Positions 37,368 to 51,297 of a DNA stretch of 64,000 nt are shown here, piece by piece. Below the pieces are notes generated by a model. It was given only the letters and a program-made list of their open reading frames with translations. It was not told the origin of the DNA and made no database searches. Numbering within the stretch: position 1 is the first letter of the stretch; every line of letters starts with the position of its first letter. The position numbers and the translations under genes were made by a program. The DNA comes from DASVHS01 sp038244815. Its GTDB lineage: Bacteria; Acidobacteriota; Thermoanaerobaculia; Gp7-AA8. The stretch is taken from contig JBBRTB010000001.1 in NCBI GenBank assembly GCA_038244815.1, forward strand, positions 1 through 64,000, read 5' to 3'.

Positions 37368-37600
37368 GGGCCGGCGATTGTATCTTCGTCTTTCTTTTCT
37401 TCGTCCACTTCCATCGTCTCGACGGCGTGACGCTTTTCCGGCTCGAGCAGCGACTGCACGTTGAGCGCGGCCGAGGTGAGCGCGCCCGAGGTTCCATGAC
37501 GGCGGCGATTGCGCATGATGGCGCGGATCGCCAGCGCCGTCAGGGCCATCACGACGACGACGATCGCGAAGGTGGCCAGCAGTCCGAGAGCGAGCGACAC
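37364..37600 (-). CDS. Small single-pass membrane protein
   Basis: A 78-residue protein with one N-terminal helix (LGLLATFAIVVVVMALTALA) then a basic stretch RAIMRNRRRR-like, and an acidic tail EVDEEKKDEDTIAGP. GTG 37600 is one base after the meaB stop, and its stop overlaps the pheT ATG, so it is translationally coupled on both sides. No function is recognised. Confidence 0.6.
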   Translation of the reverse strand: MSLALGLLATFAIVVVVMALTALAIRAIMRNRRRHGTSGALTSAALNVQSLLEPEKRHAVETMEVDEEKKDEDTIAGP

Positions 37601-37601
37601 G

Positions 37602-38552
<951 letters not shown>

Positions 38553-38660
38553 CAGGCCTCAGGCCTCGGGCCTCGGGCCTCGGACAGTGAACCGATCGGT
38601 CTGTCGCAGTTTCCCGGGCGGGAGGGTCTGCGGCCCGAGGCCGGAGGCCCGAGGCCTCCC
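38553..38660. repeat. Heptad GC inverted repeat between meaB and the acyl-CoA dehydrogenase
   Basis: Left block (38556-38585) holds tandem GGCCTCG heptads; right block (38629-38655) holds CCCGAGGC heptads in reverse orientation, separated by a middle of about 45 bases. It fills the whole gap between the acyl-CoA dehydrogenase stop and the meaB start. As a hairpin it could act as a processing or terminator signal. Confidence 0.75.
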
Positions 38661-39821
38661 TCACCGGCTCGCCGCATGACCCTCATTGAGAATGTGGCGC
38701 GCGATGACGAGGCGCTGGATCTCGCTCGTGCCTTCGCCGATGGTGCAGAGCTTCACGTCGCGATAGTACTTCTCGGCCGGGAAGTCTTTGATGAAGCCGT
38801 AGCCGCCGAAGATCTGCACGCCTTTCTCGGTGGCGCGCACGGCCACCTCCGACGCGTAGAGCTTGGCCATCGCCGAGAACTGCGTGACGCGCTCGCCGGC
38901 GTCCTTGACCACCGCGGCGCGGTAGGTCAGCAGCCGCGAGGCGTCGATCTCCGTGGCCATGTCCGCGAGCATGAACTGGATGGCCTGGAACTCGGCGATG
39001 GGATGTCCGAACGCCGTGCGTTGCTTGGCGTAGTCGCGCGCCGCCTCGTAGGCGCCGCGGGCGATGCCCACCGCCAGCGCGGCGATGGAGATGCGCCCGC
39101 CGTCGAGGACCTTCATGGCGTCGATGAACCCGTATCCGACCTTGCCGAGGACGTTGGCGTCGGGGACGCGGCAGTCCTCGAGGACCAGCTCGGCCGTGTC
39201 GGAGACGCGCATGCCGAGCTTGTTCTCCTTCTTGCCCGGCCGGATGCCCTTGCGGTCCTTCTCCACGGCGAACGCGGTGATGCCGTGCTTCTGATCGTTG
39301 CGGTCGGTCACGGCCAGAACGACCGAGAGGTCGGCGTACGTGGCGTTGGTGATGAAGTTCTTCGTGCCGTTGAGGACCCATCCGCTGCCGTCCTTCACGG
39401 CCACGGTGCGCATGCCCGAGGCATCGCTTCCCGAGCCCGGCTCGGTCAGCCCCCAGGCGCCGATCCATTCGCCGGAGGTGAGCTTTGGCAGCCATTTCTT
39501 CTTTTGCTCGTCGTTGCCGGCCAGGTAGGTGTGCCCGGTGCAGAGTGAGTTGTGCGCGGCCACGCTGAGAGCGAAGCCGCTGTCGACGACGCCGAGCTCT
39601 TCGATGATGTTCGAATAGTCGACGTAGGAGAGCCCCGCCCCGCCATACTGCTCGGGCAGGGTCACGCCGAGCATCCCCAGCCCGCCGGCACGCTTGAATA
39701 TCTCGACGGGAAAGTGCTGTGCTTCGTCCCACTTCATGAGGTGAGGCTTGATCTCGCTTTCCGCGAACTCCCTCACCATGGTCCTGATCTGGTTCTGTTC
39801 CTCGGTCAAGCTGAAATTCAT
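38661..39821 (-). CDS. Acyl-CoA dehydrogenase
   Basis: A 386-residue short-chain-type acyl-CoA dehydrogenase. It oxidises an acyl-CoA to the 2-enoyl-CoA with FAD, passing electrons to ETF. FAD-binding motif TEPGSGSDASG and the C-terminal catalytic Glu in IGEGTSEIQRLVIAR are present. QRTAFGHPIAEFQAIQF is the usual CoA/FAD-shelf segment. The exact acyl chain is not predictable. It may be in one unit with meaB and pheT downstream, though the 38553 hairpin separates them. Confidence 0.93.
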   Translation of the reverse strand: MNFSLTEEQNQIRTMVREFAESEIKPHLMKWDEAQHFPVEIFKRAGGLGMLGVTLPEQYGGAGLSYVDYSNIIEELGVVDSGFALSVAAHNSLCTGHTYLAGNDEQKKKWLPKLTSGEWIGAWGLTEPGSGSDASGMRTVAVKDGSGWVLNGTKNFITNATYADLSVVLAVTDRNDQKHGITAFAVEKDRKGIRPGKKENKLGMRVSDTAELVLEDCRVPDANVLGKVGYGFIDAMKVLDGGRISIAALAVGIARGAYEAARDYAKQRTAFGHPIAEFQAIQFMLADMATEIDASRLLTYRAAVVKDAGERVTQFSAMAKLYASEVAVRATEKGVQIFGGYGFIKDFPAEKYYRDVKLCTIGEGTSEIQRLVIARHILNEGHAASR

Positions 39822-39847
39822 GGGCGTAGCTTACAATCTCGCGGTCC
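39822..39847. promoter_or_regulatory. Divergent promoter sharing a symmetric -10 (acyl-CoA dehydrogenase / DinB)
   Basis: Plus strand: TACAAT (39832-39837) then ten bases and the DinB ATG. Minus strand: the same bases read GATTGT (39838-39833) followed by eleven bases and the acyl-CoA dehydrogenase ATG. The two start codons are only 26 bases apart. The same layout recurs at 55047-55071. Confidence 0.45.
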
Positions 39848-40396
39848 ATGCGCGCTCCCCTGATTGCGTTTGTTTTCTTTGCCGTAGCGATCTCCGCCAC
39901 GGCGCGCGTGCAGCAGACGCCCGCAAAGAAGGCCGCGCCCAGACTGTCCGGGTTCCGCGGTGAGCTCCTGGCCGGCCTCGACGATGTGCAGGACAAGATC
40001 ACGCAACTGGCTGCGGCCGTCCCGTCCGAAAAGTACACGTGGCGCCCCGCACCGGGCGTGCGATCGATCAGCGAGGTCTTCACGCACATCGCCGGCGGCA
40101 ACTACTTTCTATCGACGTTCGTCGGAGTACAGCCTCCCGCGGATATGCCCAAAGACATCGAGCGCATCACCGACAAACAGGCCGTCCTCGCGGAGCTGAA
40201 GCGGTCGTTCGAGGACCTGCGCCATGTGATCGCCAATGAGCCCGACGCCGATCTCGACAAGAGCGTGAACATGTTCGGGAAACCGGCCACACACCGCTAC
40301 GTCTTCACCACCATCCTCAACCACCTCCACGAACACCTCGGCCAGTCCATCGCTTACGCGCGGATGAACGGGGTCGTGCCGCCCTGGAGCCGGTAA
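39848..40396 (+). CDS. Secreted DinB-family protein
   Basis: A 182-residue DinB-superfamily protein with an N-terminal signal peptide (LIAFVFFAVAISATARV). The metal-binding histidines are plausible in VFTHIAGGNYFLS and NHLHEHLGQSIAYARMNG. Secreted DinB proteins are common in Acidobacteriota and have no firm function. It is the only plus-strand gene before the convergent PNPOx gene. Confidence 0.85.
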   Translation: MRAPLIAFVFFAVAISATARVQQTPAKKAAPRLSGFRGELLAGLDDVQDKITQLAAAVPSEKYTWRPAPGVRSISEVFTHIAGGNYFLSTFVGVQPPADMPKDIERITDKQAVLAELKRSFEDLRHVIANEPDADLDKSVNMFGKPATHRYVFTTILNHLHEHLGQSIAYARMNGVVPPWSR

Positions 40397-40399
40397 GCG

Positions 40400-41050
40400 C
40401 TACGGTCTGCGGTACGTGCGGACGTACGAGGGCACTTCGACGCCGGGCGCCAGACGCTCGTCCGCAACGGGCGGCTGCGGCGTGAGTCGCAGCGGCAGCA
40501 CGCCCGCCCAGACCGGTAGCGCGTAGTCCTCTTCGTCGTCGACCGGCGGTCCGGTACGAATCTTCGCCGAGGCTTCGGCAATGGGCAGCGCCAGGACGAG
40601 CGTCTTCCGCAGCTCGGTCTCGTTCGGCTTGCGCGCGTCGGCGGAGCGGCCGCGGGCGACGTGCTCCACGAGCGCATCGAGCACCCGGACCTTCTCATCG
40701 CGGTCGAGGACCTCGCGGGCCGTCCCGAAGACGACCGCCGAGCGGTAGTTCATGGAGTGATGAAACGCGGATCGCGCCAGGACCAGACCGTCGAGCAGCG
40801 TGACGCAGACGCACGCTTCCACCCCTCCACGGAGCGAGCGCAGCATGCGGCTGGCCTGGGAGCCGTGGAAGTAGAGCGTCTCGCCGACACGGGTGTGAAT
40901 GGTGGGGATGACCACCGGCTTCCCCTCCACGGTGAAGGCCACATGGCAGATCAGGGCCTCGTCGAGGATGGCGTGAACCGTGGCCGGGTCGTAGTTGCCG
41001 CGCTCGGCCAGACGTCTGACGGTCGTTCGTTCTGTTTGCAGTTCGCTCAT
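40400..41050 (-). CDS. Pyridoxamine 5'-phosphate oxidase-family flavoprotein
   Basis: A 216-residue split-barrel FMN protein of the PNPOx-like/NimA family (DUF-type Pyridox_ox_2). Marks are ICHVAFTVEGKPVVIPTIH, LYFHGSQASRML and the strong signature ARSAFHHSMNYRSAVVFG. It may reduce flavin- or pyridoxal-type substrates; it is not a classical PdxH. It is divergent to a MocR-type regulator, and this pairing is typical of such regulons. Confidence 0.88.
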   Translation of the reverse strand: MSELQTERTTVRRLAERGNYDPATVHAILDEALICHVAFTVEGKPVVIPTIHTRVGETLYFHGSQASRMLRSLRGGVEACVCVTLLDGLVLARSAFHHSMNYRSAVVFGTAREVLDRDEKVRVLDALVEHVARGRSADARKPNETELRKTLVLALPIAEASAKIRTGPPVDDEEDYALPVWAGVLPLRLTPQPPVADERLAPGVEVPSYVRTYRRP

Positions 41051-41052
41051 AT

Positions 41053-41086
41053 GTGCTAGTACAATCCTTAGTACGTGCTAGCACAA
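41053..41086. promoter_or_regulatory. Operator/promoter between PNPOx-like and MocR genes
   Basis: Two direct repeats, GTGCTAGTACAA (41053-41064) and GTGCTAGCACAA (41075-41086), lie 22 bases apart, about two helix turns. Each core is a near or perfect palindrome (GTGCTAGCAC). TACAAT (41060-41065) within the first repeat would be the -10 for the MocR gene, whose GTG lies inside the second repeat, so binding should repress the regulator itself. Direct repeats are typical of MocR/PdxR operators. Confidence 0.7.
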
Positions 41087-42370
41087 CGTTACATCTCCGG
41101 GGACAGCAGCGTCAAGATCGCCGCATCTGTGGAGCAAGCTGTGGCCGCCGGAAGGGCTGCTCCGGGCGCGCTGCTTCCCTCCGTTCGCTCCGTGGCGGCC
41201 AGGCTGCGCGTCAGCCCTTCGACCGTCGCCGCCGCGTACAGGATGTTGCGCGACCGCGGCGTGGTCATCGCCGACGGCCGCCGCGGGACGCGCATTCGCG
41301 AGGCCGGACCGATCCTGGCCGCCTCCGCGCCGGTGCCCCCGGGCGTCCGCGATCTGGCCACGGGCAATCCCGACCCTCGCCTGATGCCGCCCCTGGGATC
41401 GGTGCGGCCGAAGCAGCTTCTCTACGGTGGTCCGCTCAACGATCCCGATCTCCTCGACGCCGCGCGCGGGCAGTTTCACGATGACGGCGTTCCGGCGGAT
41501 CACATCGCCGTCATGAGCGGCGCGCTCGACGGCATCGAGCGTGTGCTGCGCGAGCATGTGCGCCCCGGCGATCGCGTCGTCGTCGAAGATCCCTGCTTCA
41601 CCGGCGTGGCCGATCTGCTGGCGTCGCTGGCGCTGACGCCGGTGCCGGTCGCCGTCGACGACGAAGGCTTCCAATTCGACGATCTCCGGCGCGCGCTCTC
41701 CCGCCCCGCCGCCGCGCTCGTGGCCACGCCGCGCGCGCAGAATCCTACCGGCGCGGCGTTCTCCGAAAAACGCGCGCGGCAGATCCGGACGCTGCTGCAC
41801 GGGCATCCCGATCTGCTGCTGATCGAAGACGATCATGCCGGCGTCGTGGCCGGCGTTCCCTACAGGACGCTGGTCAGCCGCACTCACCACCGGTGGGCGG
41901 TGGTGCGGTCGGTCTCCAAATCGCTCGGACCCGACCTTCGCGTGGCCCTCGTGGCCTGTGATCCGGTGACGCTCGCCCGCATCGAAGGGCGGCAGACCCT
42001 GGGTATCCGCTGGGTCAGTCACGTCCTGCAGCGGACGGTGGCATCCCTCCTCTCCAATCGCAATGTGACCCGCCTGCTCGAGCGCGCTGCTGCGACGTAT
42101 ACGGAGCGCAGAAATGCACTCCTCGGCGCATTGCGCGCGCACGGGATCGAGGCTCACGGCGCCTCCGGACTCAACGTCTGGATCGCCGTTCCCGACGAGT
42201 CTTCCGTCGTGCGGGGTCTCCTCGACCGGGGGTGGGCGGTCAACGCCGGCCAGCGCTATCGGATCAACACGCCGCCGGCGATTCGGGTCACCATCGCCGC
42301 CCTCGCGCCGCACGAGGCGCATCGGTTCGCGAACGACCTGCAGGGAGTGCTGACCGCGCGCGGACGAACC

Positions 42371-42382
<12 letters not shown>
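41075..42382 (+). CDS. MocR/PdxR-type regulator (GntR winged helix + aminotransferase-like)
   Basis: A 435-residue fusion: an N-terminal GntR winged helix (SVRSVAARLRVSPSTVAAAYR) and a fold-type I aminotransferase domain that binds PLP through Lys near 281 (VRSVSKSLGPDLRVA). ATPRAQNPTG and the DDDHAGV-like LLLIEDDHAG are PLP-domain marks. Such proteins sense PLP or an amino compound and control a divergent gene, here the PNPOx-like flavoprotein. The start is GTG 41075 at the end of a likely leaderless promoter. Its 3' end overlaps the aconitase 3' end by 12 bases. Confidence 0.9.
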
Positions 42383-44380
<1,998 letters not shown>

Positions 44381-44387
44381 CGCCAGC

Positions 44388-44393
44388 AGTATA
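44388..44393 (-). promoter_or_regulatory. -10 box (TATACT) for the aconitase
   Basis: TATACT ends seven bases before ATG 44380. The initiation point would fall on the start codon, giving a leaderless message, and this excludes the upstream in-frame ATG at 44398. Confidence 0.5.
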
Positions 44394-44452
44394 TGCAACG
44401 CGCAAACCGCGACCGTTCATCCATCCGCAGCCGGCGGGAGAGCCGCTCCACG

Positions 44453-44941
44453 TCAGTGCAGACGCGCGGCCCGCGTGCCTTCGTACGGCACGCTCACGAC
44501 CTGCCCGTCGCCCGGCAGGACCATCGTCACCGCCGCCGGAGTGACCACGATGATGGGGATGCCCAGGCGGTGCGCTTCGAGGATGTCGGCCGCGGATGGG
44601 TTGGGCAGCGTTCGCGGGTGGGAGTGGATGACCGCCGCCGTGCCGTACGGAATCGGTCCCGCCCATTTCGCCGTGTGGAACTGGAGCTTCGACGGCCAGA
44701 CGTCGCAGGTGAACCCGCCGTCATCCGCGATCACCAGAAACGCCGCGCGCTCCCACTCCACGCGGCCGTACCAGCCGAGATCGAGGACACGATCGGCGCA
44801 GGCGGCCACGTCCTCGCGCTGGAGCACGGTGCGGCTGAACGGATACGCGACCGTGGGCCACGTCACCTGCGACGGCGGGACGGCCATCGAGCCACAGCCA
44901 ACCACACAAAACCAGAGCAGCGCGATCGATGGCCGGACCAT
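44453..44941 (-). CDS. JAMM/MPN+-motif lipoprotein
   Basis: A 162-residue lipoprotein (lipobox CVVGC) whose C-terminal half has VIHSHPRTLPNPSAADILEA. This matches the metal-binding JAMM signature H-x-H-x7-S-x2-D exactly, and a preceding strand contains a candidate catalytic Glu (EWERAAFLV). JAMM enzymes are zinc isopeptidases or cysteine hydrolases; a membrane-anchored form resembles DUF4329-type domains. The target is unknown. No clear promoter is seen. Confidence 0.65.
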   Translation of the reverse strand: MVRPSIALLWFCVVGCGSMAVPPSQVTWPTVAYPFSRTVLQREDVAACADRVLDLGWYGRVEWERAAFLVIADDGGFTCDVWPSKLQFHTAKWAGPIPYGTAAVIHSHPRTLPNPSAADILEAHRLGIPIIVVTPAAVTMVLPGDGQVVSVPYEGTRAARLH

Positions 44942-45005
44942 GGAGGCACGATCGGCTGCACCGGGGAGTGAAGTCCTTTGAGAATTCTCGGAAAGATCTC
45001 CGAAT

Positions 45006-45011
45006 TACAAT
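45006..45011 (+). promoter_or_regulatory. -10 box (TACAAT) for the FHA regulator
   Basis: TACAAT ends seven bases before ATG 45019, fitting a leaderless start. A perfect palindrome GAGAATTCTC at 44980-44989 lies just upstream and could be an operator. Confidence 0.5.
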
Positions 45012-45018
45012 CGCAGCG

Positions 45019-45616
45019 ATGCGGGCACGGTTTGGGGACTGCGTGATCGATACGGAAAACCGCGAACTGTCGCGTGCCGGCCGGTCCGTCAGTCTCACAC
45101 CGAAAGCGTTTGCCCTGCTGGAGGCGCTGGTTCGGGCTTCCCCCCGCGCGATGTCGAAGGCCGACCTGTACGACCGGTTGTGGCAGGGCGTGTTCGTGGA
45201 GAGCGGCAACCTGCACACGCTCGTCGCGGAGATCCGCGCTGCCGTCGGTGATGAAGGGCACGAGATCATTCGCACCGTTCATCGCTTCGGTTATGCACTG
45301 GCCGCCGAGCTGTTCTCCGAGGAGCTGGCCGGGGCGGTCCTGATCGTGGGATCGCGAGAGCTGCCGTTGCGCGAGGGGGAGAACATCATCGGCCGCGAGG
45401 TCATCAACACTCCCGACGTCTCGCGCCGTCACGCCCGCATCGACGTTCGTGGCAGCGAGATCACCATCGAGGACCTGCACAGCAAGAACGGCACATGCGT
45501 GGGCGGCCGGCGGATCAAATCGGCCTCGCTGAAAGATGGCGACGAGATCATCTTCGGCCTGACGCACGCCTTCATCCGCCTGGTGCGCAGCGATGTCACG
45601 ATGACCGCGCCCCCGC

Positions 45617-45633
<17 letters not shown>
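45019..45633 (+). CDS. Winged-helix (OmpR-type) plus FHA domain regulator
   Basis: A 204-residue protein: a Trans_reg_C winged helix (SVSLTPKAFALLEALVRAS to TVHRFGYAL) and an FHA domain (IIGREVINTPDVSRRHARI, SKNGTCVGG, DGDEIIFG) that binds phosphothreonine. There is no receiver domain, so kinase input would come through FHA recognition. The convergent Ser/Thr kinase at 45617 overlaps its 3' end by 17 bases and is an obvious partner. A start at 45019 is preferred over an upstream frame from 44929, given the -10 seven bases away. Confidence 0.9.
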
Positions 45634-48226
<2,593 letters not shown>

Positions 48227-48234
48227 GTCACTGG

Positions 48235-48240
48235 ATGATA
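48235..48240 (-). promoter_or_regulatory. -10 box (TATCAT) for the kinase
   Basis: TATCAT ends eight bases before ATG 48226; with no Shine-Dalgarno present it suggests a near-leaderless start. It lies next to the der 3' fragment. Confidence 0.4.
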
Positions 48241-48256
48241 CGCACGGGCCCGCTGA

Positions 48257-48490
48257 TGGTTCGCAACGAGGCTGACACAACTCGCGGCTATCGCTTCATG
48301 CCCTTGCGCGCGCGGATGGAAATGGATGGGACAGCCGACGAGGCCGAGAGCGTCGCGAAACTGATTCTCGAGATAGCGGCGATAAGAGAAGTGAATGGGC
48401 TCGTCGACGTTGGAGAACATGGCGATGGTGGTGGGCTGCGTCTTCAACTGCGTCGCGTAATAGAAACGGCGCGGCCTGCCCTTGACGCTA
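48257..48490 (-). pseudogene. Duplicated 3' fragment of der
   Basis: About 234 bases match the der 3' end and its downstream flank (52356-52590) at roughly 95 percent by eye, with a two-base deletion that shifts the last codons. In frame it still reads TQPTTIAMFSNVDEPIHFSY. It stands alone, 30 bases upstream of the kinase, so it is not translated into a useful protein. It marks a segmental duplication. Confidence 0.9.
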
Positions 48491-48553
48491 GAGGGTGGCC
48501 AAAGGCCGGGGGAGGAGAGAGCGGCCCTTTGACGCCGCAGTGGAGAAAAACAA

Positions 48554-48991
48554 TCAGTTCCGGCGCCGGGCCCGTTGCGCTTTCAGCATTGCGAGATTCG
48601 CTTTCCATTGCTCGTACTGGGCGTCCGGCATGGGCGTGGGAATGATCTCGATCGTTTTTCGCCGCCGCGCATGCACGATCGTCAGTGAATTCGGCTTGCC
48701 GACCTTCAGCTCCGCGAGCCCGAGGACAAGATCGAGACCATCGCGAAACTGCAACGGTTTTCCGCTGATCCCTACGATGAGGTCGCCGGCTCGCAACCCC
48801 GCCTTCGCCGCAGGGCTGCCGGGATCGACGTCACGAACGTTCAGCCACGATGTTCGGTCGGCGGCGACTCTGTGAATCGTGAATCCGAATCCGAGATACC
48901 CCGGTCGAACGGGGGCGGCGTCGTCACCACTCAGCGGGAACACCGCCGCGATCAGCGTGATTGCTCCTATCACTCTCAGAGATCTACTCAT
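48554..48991 (-). CDS. Secreted PDZ-domain protein
   Basis: A 145-residue exported protein with a signal peptide (SLRVIGAITLIAAVFPLSG) and a PDZ domain (GYLGFGFTIHR, PGSPAAKAGLRAGDLIVGI). There is no protease domain, so it probably only binds C-terminal peptides or unfolded proteins. Its ATG overlaps the surface-protein stop by eight bases, and a GAGGGAAG Shine-Dalgarno precedes it, so the two form one operon. Confidence 0.85.
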   Translation of the reverse strand: MSRSLRVIGAITLIAAVFPLSGDDAAPVRPGYLGFGFTIHRVAADRTSWLNVRDVDPGSPAAKAGLRAGDLIVGISGKPLQFRDGLDLVLGLAELKVGKPNSLTIVHARRRKTIEIIPTPMPDAQYEQWKANLAMLKAQRARRRN

Positions 48992-50909
48992 GTCTTCCCT
49001 CGCGCAATTCAGCCCCCCAGACGATCGTCGCTTCCCCTCCGGCCGGCACCAACTTTGTCACGCAACTGTCTGAAATGCGCGGTTCGGCGCACAACCAGTA
49101 CAAACCAGGTTCGATGTCAAACATGAATCCGTCCTCCGCCCGCTCGGCTGGAGGCCCTCCAGACCGTGGAAGAAACAGATCGGGCAATCGAAAGAACGCC
49201 GTGCCGTCACGAGTCATGAAAGGCCACGGTGGCGCGCCCGATGGCATCCTCACGTGCAGTCGTGCGGCCTTCGGAATCAATGTGATCCGCAGACTCTGCT
49301 CCGCCTCGTCGGATGCCGGAACATAGTTGAGCAGCTTTCTTGGCAATCCGGGCGCGATCACCGCGATGGCGACGGGCGACGCCGCCGGAACGGAAATCAG
49401 GAAGTCACCAGTCAGTCCGGTCGCAGTCCGCTGCGCCATTGAAGCCGGCGTGAGATAACGAATCATTGCCCCGGGCACGGCGTTGCCCGCGGCGTCGAGC
49501 AACGTCCCTCGAATGGTAACGGTCGACCGAACCAGCAGGGTGAGGTGTTGTTCCTCATCGTTCGAGACCGACGCACGCACCATGCCGCTGGTTGCAGACT
49601 TCGCCGTCGCGTTTACTTGTCGGTCGCCCGCAGCGAGGCCCTCGAATCGGAATTCGCCCCTCTCGTTTGTCTGGCCTGATGCCTCCAGCGCCGTGTCGCG
49701 GAAAAGAAGGACTGCCGCGCGAACCGCATGACCTTGTTCATCGACGACGCTTCCGCTCACCGCGCCGCCGGGAAGCTCGATGCGCACCTTGGCACTCTCT
49801 TCATCCGGCCGCCGTTTCACGCTCACGGAAGGAACGTGAAGTTCGACGGGTGGCGCTCCGAATCGCACGACCGCGCGCCAGGTTCCCTCATGCGGCAGGA
49901 TTCCGGCGAACTCCCCGTCGCTGTTTGTGCGGAAGGTCAGCCGCGAGCCGTCCTCCCAGATGAGCGCCACACCTCCGGAAATCGCGCGACCACCGACTGT
50001 GGCGCTTCCCTGAAAAGGAATGCTATCGATGCGGATGTTGAACAGGGTGTCCTGCAGCAGATCGACTTCGCTGGAGGTCACACGCGCGCCTTGGGATGTC
50101 AGAACGTCGAGTCTGTACAACCCCACGTTGAGCAGAGTCGTCGTCCACTCGCCGGCCTCCGTTGCCGTGCCGGATCGTACGAGCTCTTGATACGCCGACT
50201 GTGGCACTGCGCGATTCAACCGCACTCGCCAGGGTTTGCCCCAGTAATCGACTGGCGGACTGATGAAGGCCTGCAATCTGATCAGCGATTTCAGAAAGAT
50301 TGCCTCGATATCAACTTCACGCGGCGCTTCGACGCGGATGCTCGCTTTTGAAACCGAAGAGAAGCCTTCTTTCTGCGCCACGATCGAGTACGTACCGCTC
50401 TCGACGTCGGCGAAGTCATACATCCCTTTGCGGTCGGTCACCGTCTGTCGCGTACGCAGTCGATTACGACGAGCATCCTCTTGTGAGAGTTCAGACGCGG
50501 GAACGAGCTCGACTTGAACGCCTTTCAGGCCGAAACTGTGATCCGAAACCTTGCCCACAACTGACGATCCGCGTGTGAGACGAAGAGTTCCGGCATCGAC
50601 GGTGCCTTGCGGCTGCAGGACGACGTTCCACCGATAAACAGGCGCGTAGCCTGACGCGTACAACTCTGCGTCGAACGTGCCGTCAGGAACACGACAAATC
50701 CAGGCGCGATGCGCGACCTCGCAATCGCCACTGAACTCTCCGCCGTTATCGCCGCGAGACTGAAGGCGCAGACGCAGCGATTTCGGCGCGGATGTACCGC
50801 GCCCTTCCATCTCGAGTTGGCCGGTCAGGATCGCCGTGTTTTCGGCGGCGGCACCAGCAGCCGTAATCACGCACAACGCGGCGTAGCAACCGACGATGGA
50901 TAAACGCAT
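48984..50909 (-). CDS. Secreted protein with carboxypeptidase-regulatory-like domains
   Basis: A 641-residue exported protein. ATG 50909 opens MRLSIVGCYAALCVITAAGA, a signal peptide. Repeated beta-sandwich modules follow: GLKGVQVELVP, YDFADVESGTYSIVAQKEGF, VSGSVVDEQGHAVRAAVLLF and IRGTLLDAAGNAVPGAMIR. The C-terminal part ends in CAEPRISDSCVTKLVP. Like the giant protein at the left edge it is a surface scaffold, not an enzyme. It follows the Cys-rich gene by 17 bases and overlaps the PDZ gene. Confidence 0.85.
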   Translation of the reverse strand: MRLSIVGCYAALCVITAAGAAAENTAILTGQLEMEGRGTSAPKSLRLRLQSRGDNGGEFSGDCEVAHRAWICRVPDGTFDAELYASGYAPVYRWNVVLQPQGTVDAGTLRLTRGSSVVGKVSDHSFGLKGVQVELVPASELSQEDARRNRLRTRQTVTDRKGMYDFADVESGTYSIVAQKEGFSSVSKASIRVEAPREVDIEAIFLKSLIRLQAFISPPVDYWGKPWRVRLNRAVPQSAYQELVRSGTATEAGEWTTTLLNVGLYRLDVLTSQGARVTSSEVDLLQDTLFNIRIDSIPFQGSATVGGRAISGGVALIWEDGSRLTFRTNSDGEFAGILPHEGTWRAVVRFGAPPVELHVPSVSVKRRPDEESAKVRIELPGGAVSGSVVDEQGHAVRAAVLLFRDTALEASGQTNERGEFRFEGLAAGDRQVNATAKSATSGMVRASVSNDEEQHLTLLVRSTVTIRGTLLDAAGNAVPGAMIRYLTPASMAQRTATGLTGDFLISVPAASPVAIAVIAPGLPRKLLNYVPASDEAEQSLRITLIPKAARLHVRMPSGAPPWPFMTRDGTAFFRLPDLFLPRSGGPPAERAEDGFMFDIEPGLYWLCAEPRISDSCVTKLVPAGGEATIVWGAELREGRHE

Positions 50910-50926
50910 TGCCCTCGTGGACGAGC

Positions 50927-51274
50927 TCAGGCGTGCAGGCACTGCTCGCCCTGGCAGGTCGGTTCGCAATAGGTTTCGCCGCTGCCGTCACTCCAGCACG
51001 TGCGGGTGCCGACGCAGTTCGCATATTCGGGATAAGCCAACCCCGATACGCCGGAGAAGCAGTTCGCGTACGGTGCGCTGTCGTCGATGTAGCAATACTG
51101 ACATCCGCCGCCGCCACTACCCCCACCGCTGCCACCTCCGTGATTCCATCCCGCCATGCACTGCTCACCTGAAACGGTCGCGTCGCAGAAAACGCCCTCG
51201 TCATCAGACTGGGCGAACAGTCAACCGGGAACCATGAGCAGCACAATAACGAAGAACAATCGCGCAGATTTCAT
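50927..51274 (-). pseudogene. Secreted Gly/Cys-rich small protein interrupted by in-frame TGA
   Basis: ATG 51274 has GGAGG six bases upstream and a good promoter (51298-51326). It opens MKSARLFFVIVLLMVPG, then a TGA at 51223-51221, then LFAQSDDEGVFCDATVSGEQ. Read through, the product is a 115-residue secreted protein with a GGGSGGGSGGGG hinge and ten cysteines after the signal peptide, ending CEPTCQGEQCLHA. The TGA sits in the signal peptide, so a nonsense mutation (for example from TGG or CGA) is the likeliest cause. An internal ATG at 51157 would give a signal-less 76-residue form. Confidence 0.7.
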
Positions 51275-51297
51275 CTTCGCCTCCAACGCCACGACCA

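Noticed and set aside
37377..37382. TACAAT as an independent pheT promoter
   Set aside because: It lies in the coding region of the small membrane gene and pheT is coupled by ATGA, so it may be coincidental; not listed as a separate feature.
51196..51223. Selenocysteine insertion at the in-frame TGA
   Set aside because: The codon is in a signal peptide that is cleaved off, and the downstream stem is short; nonsense mutation is simpler. It is kept only as an alternative in the finding.
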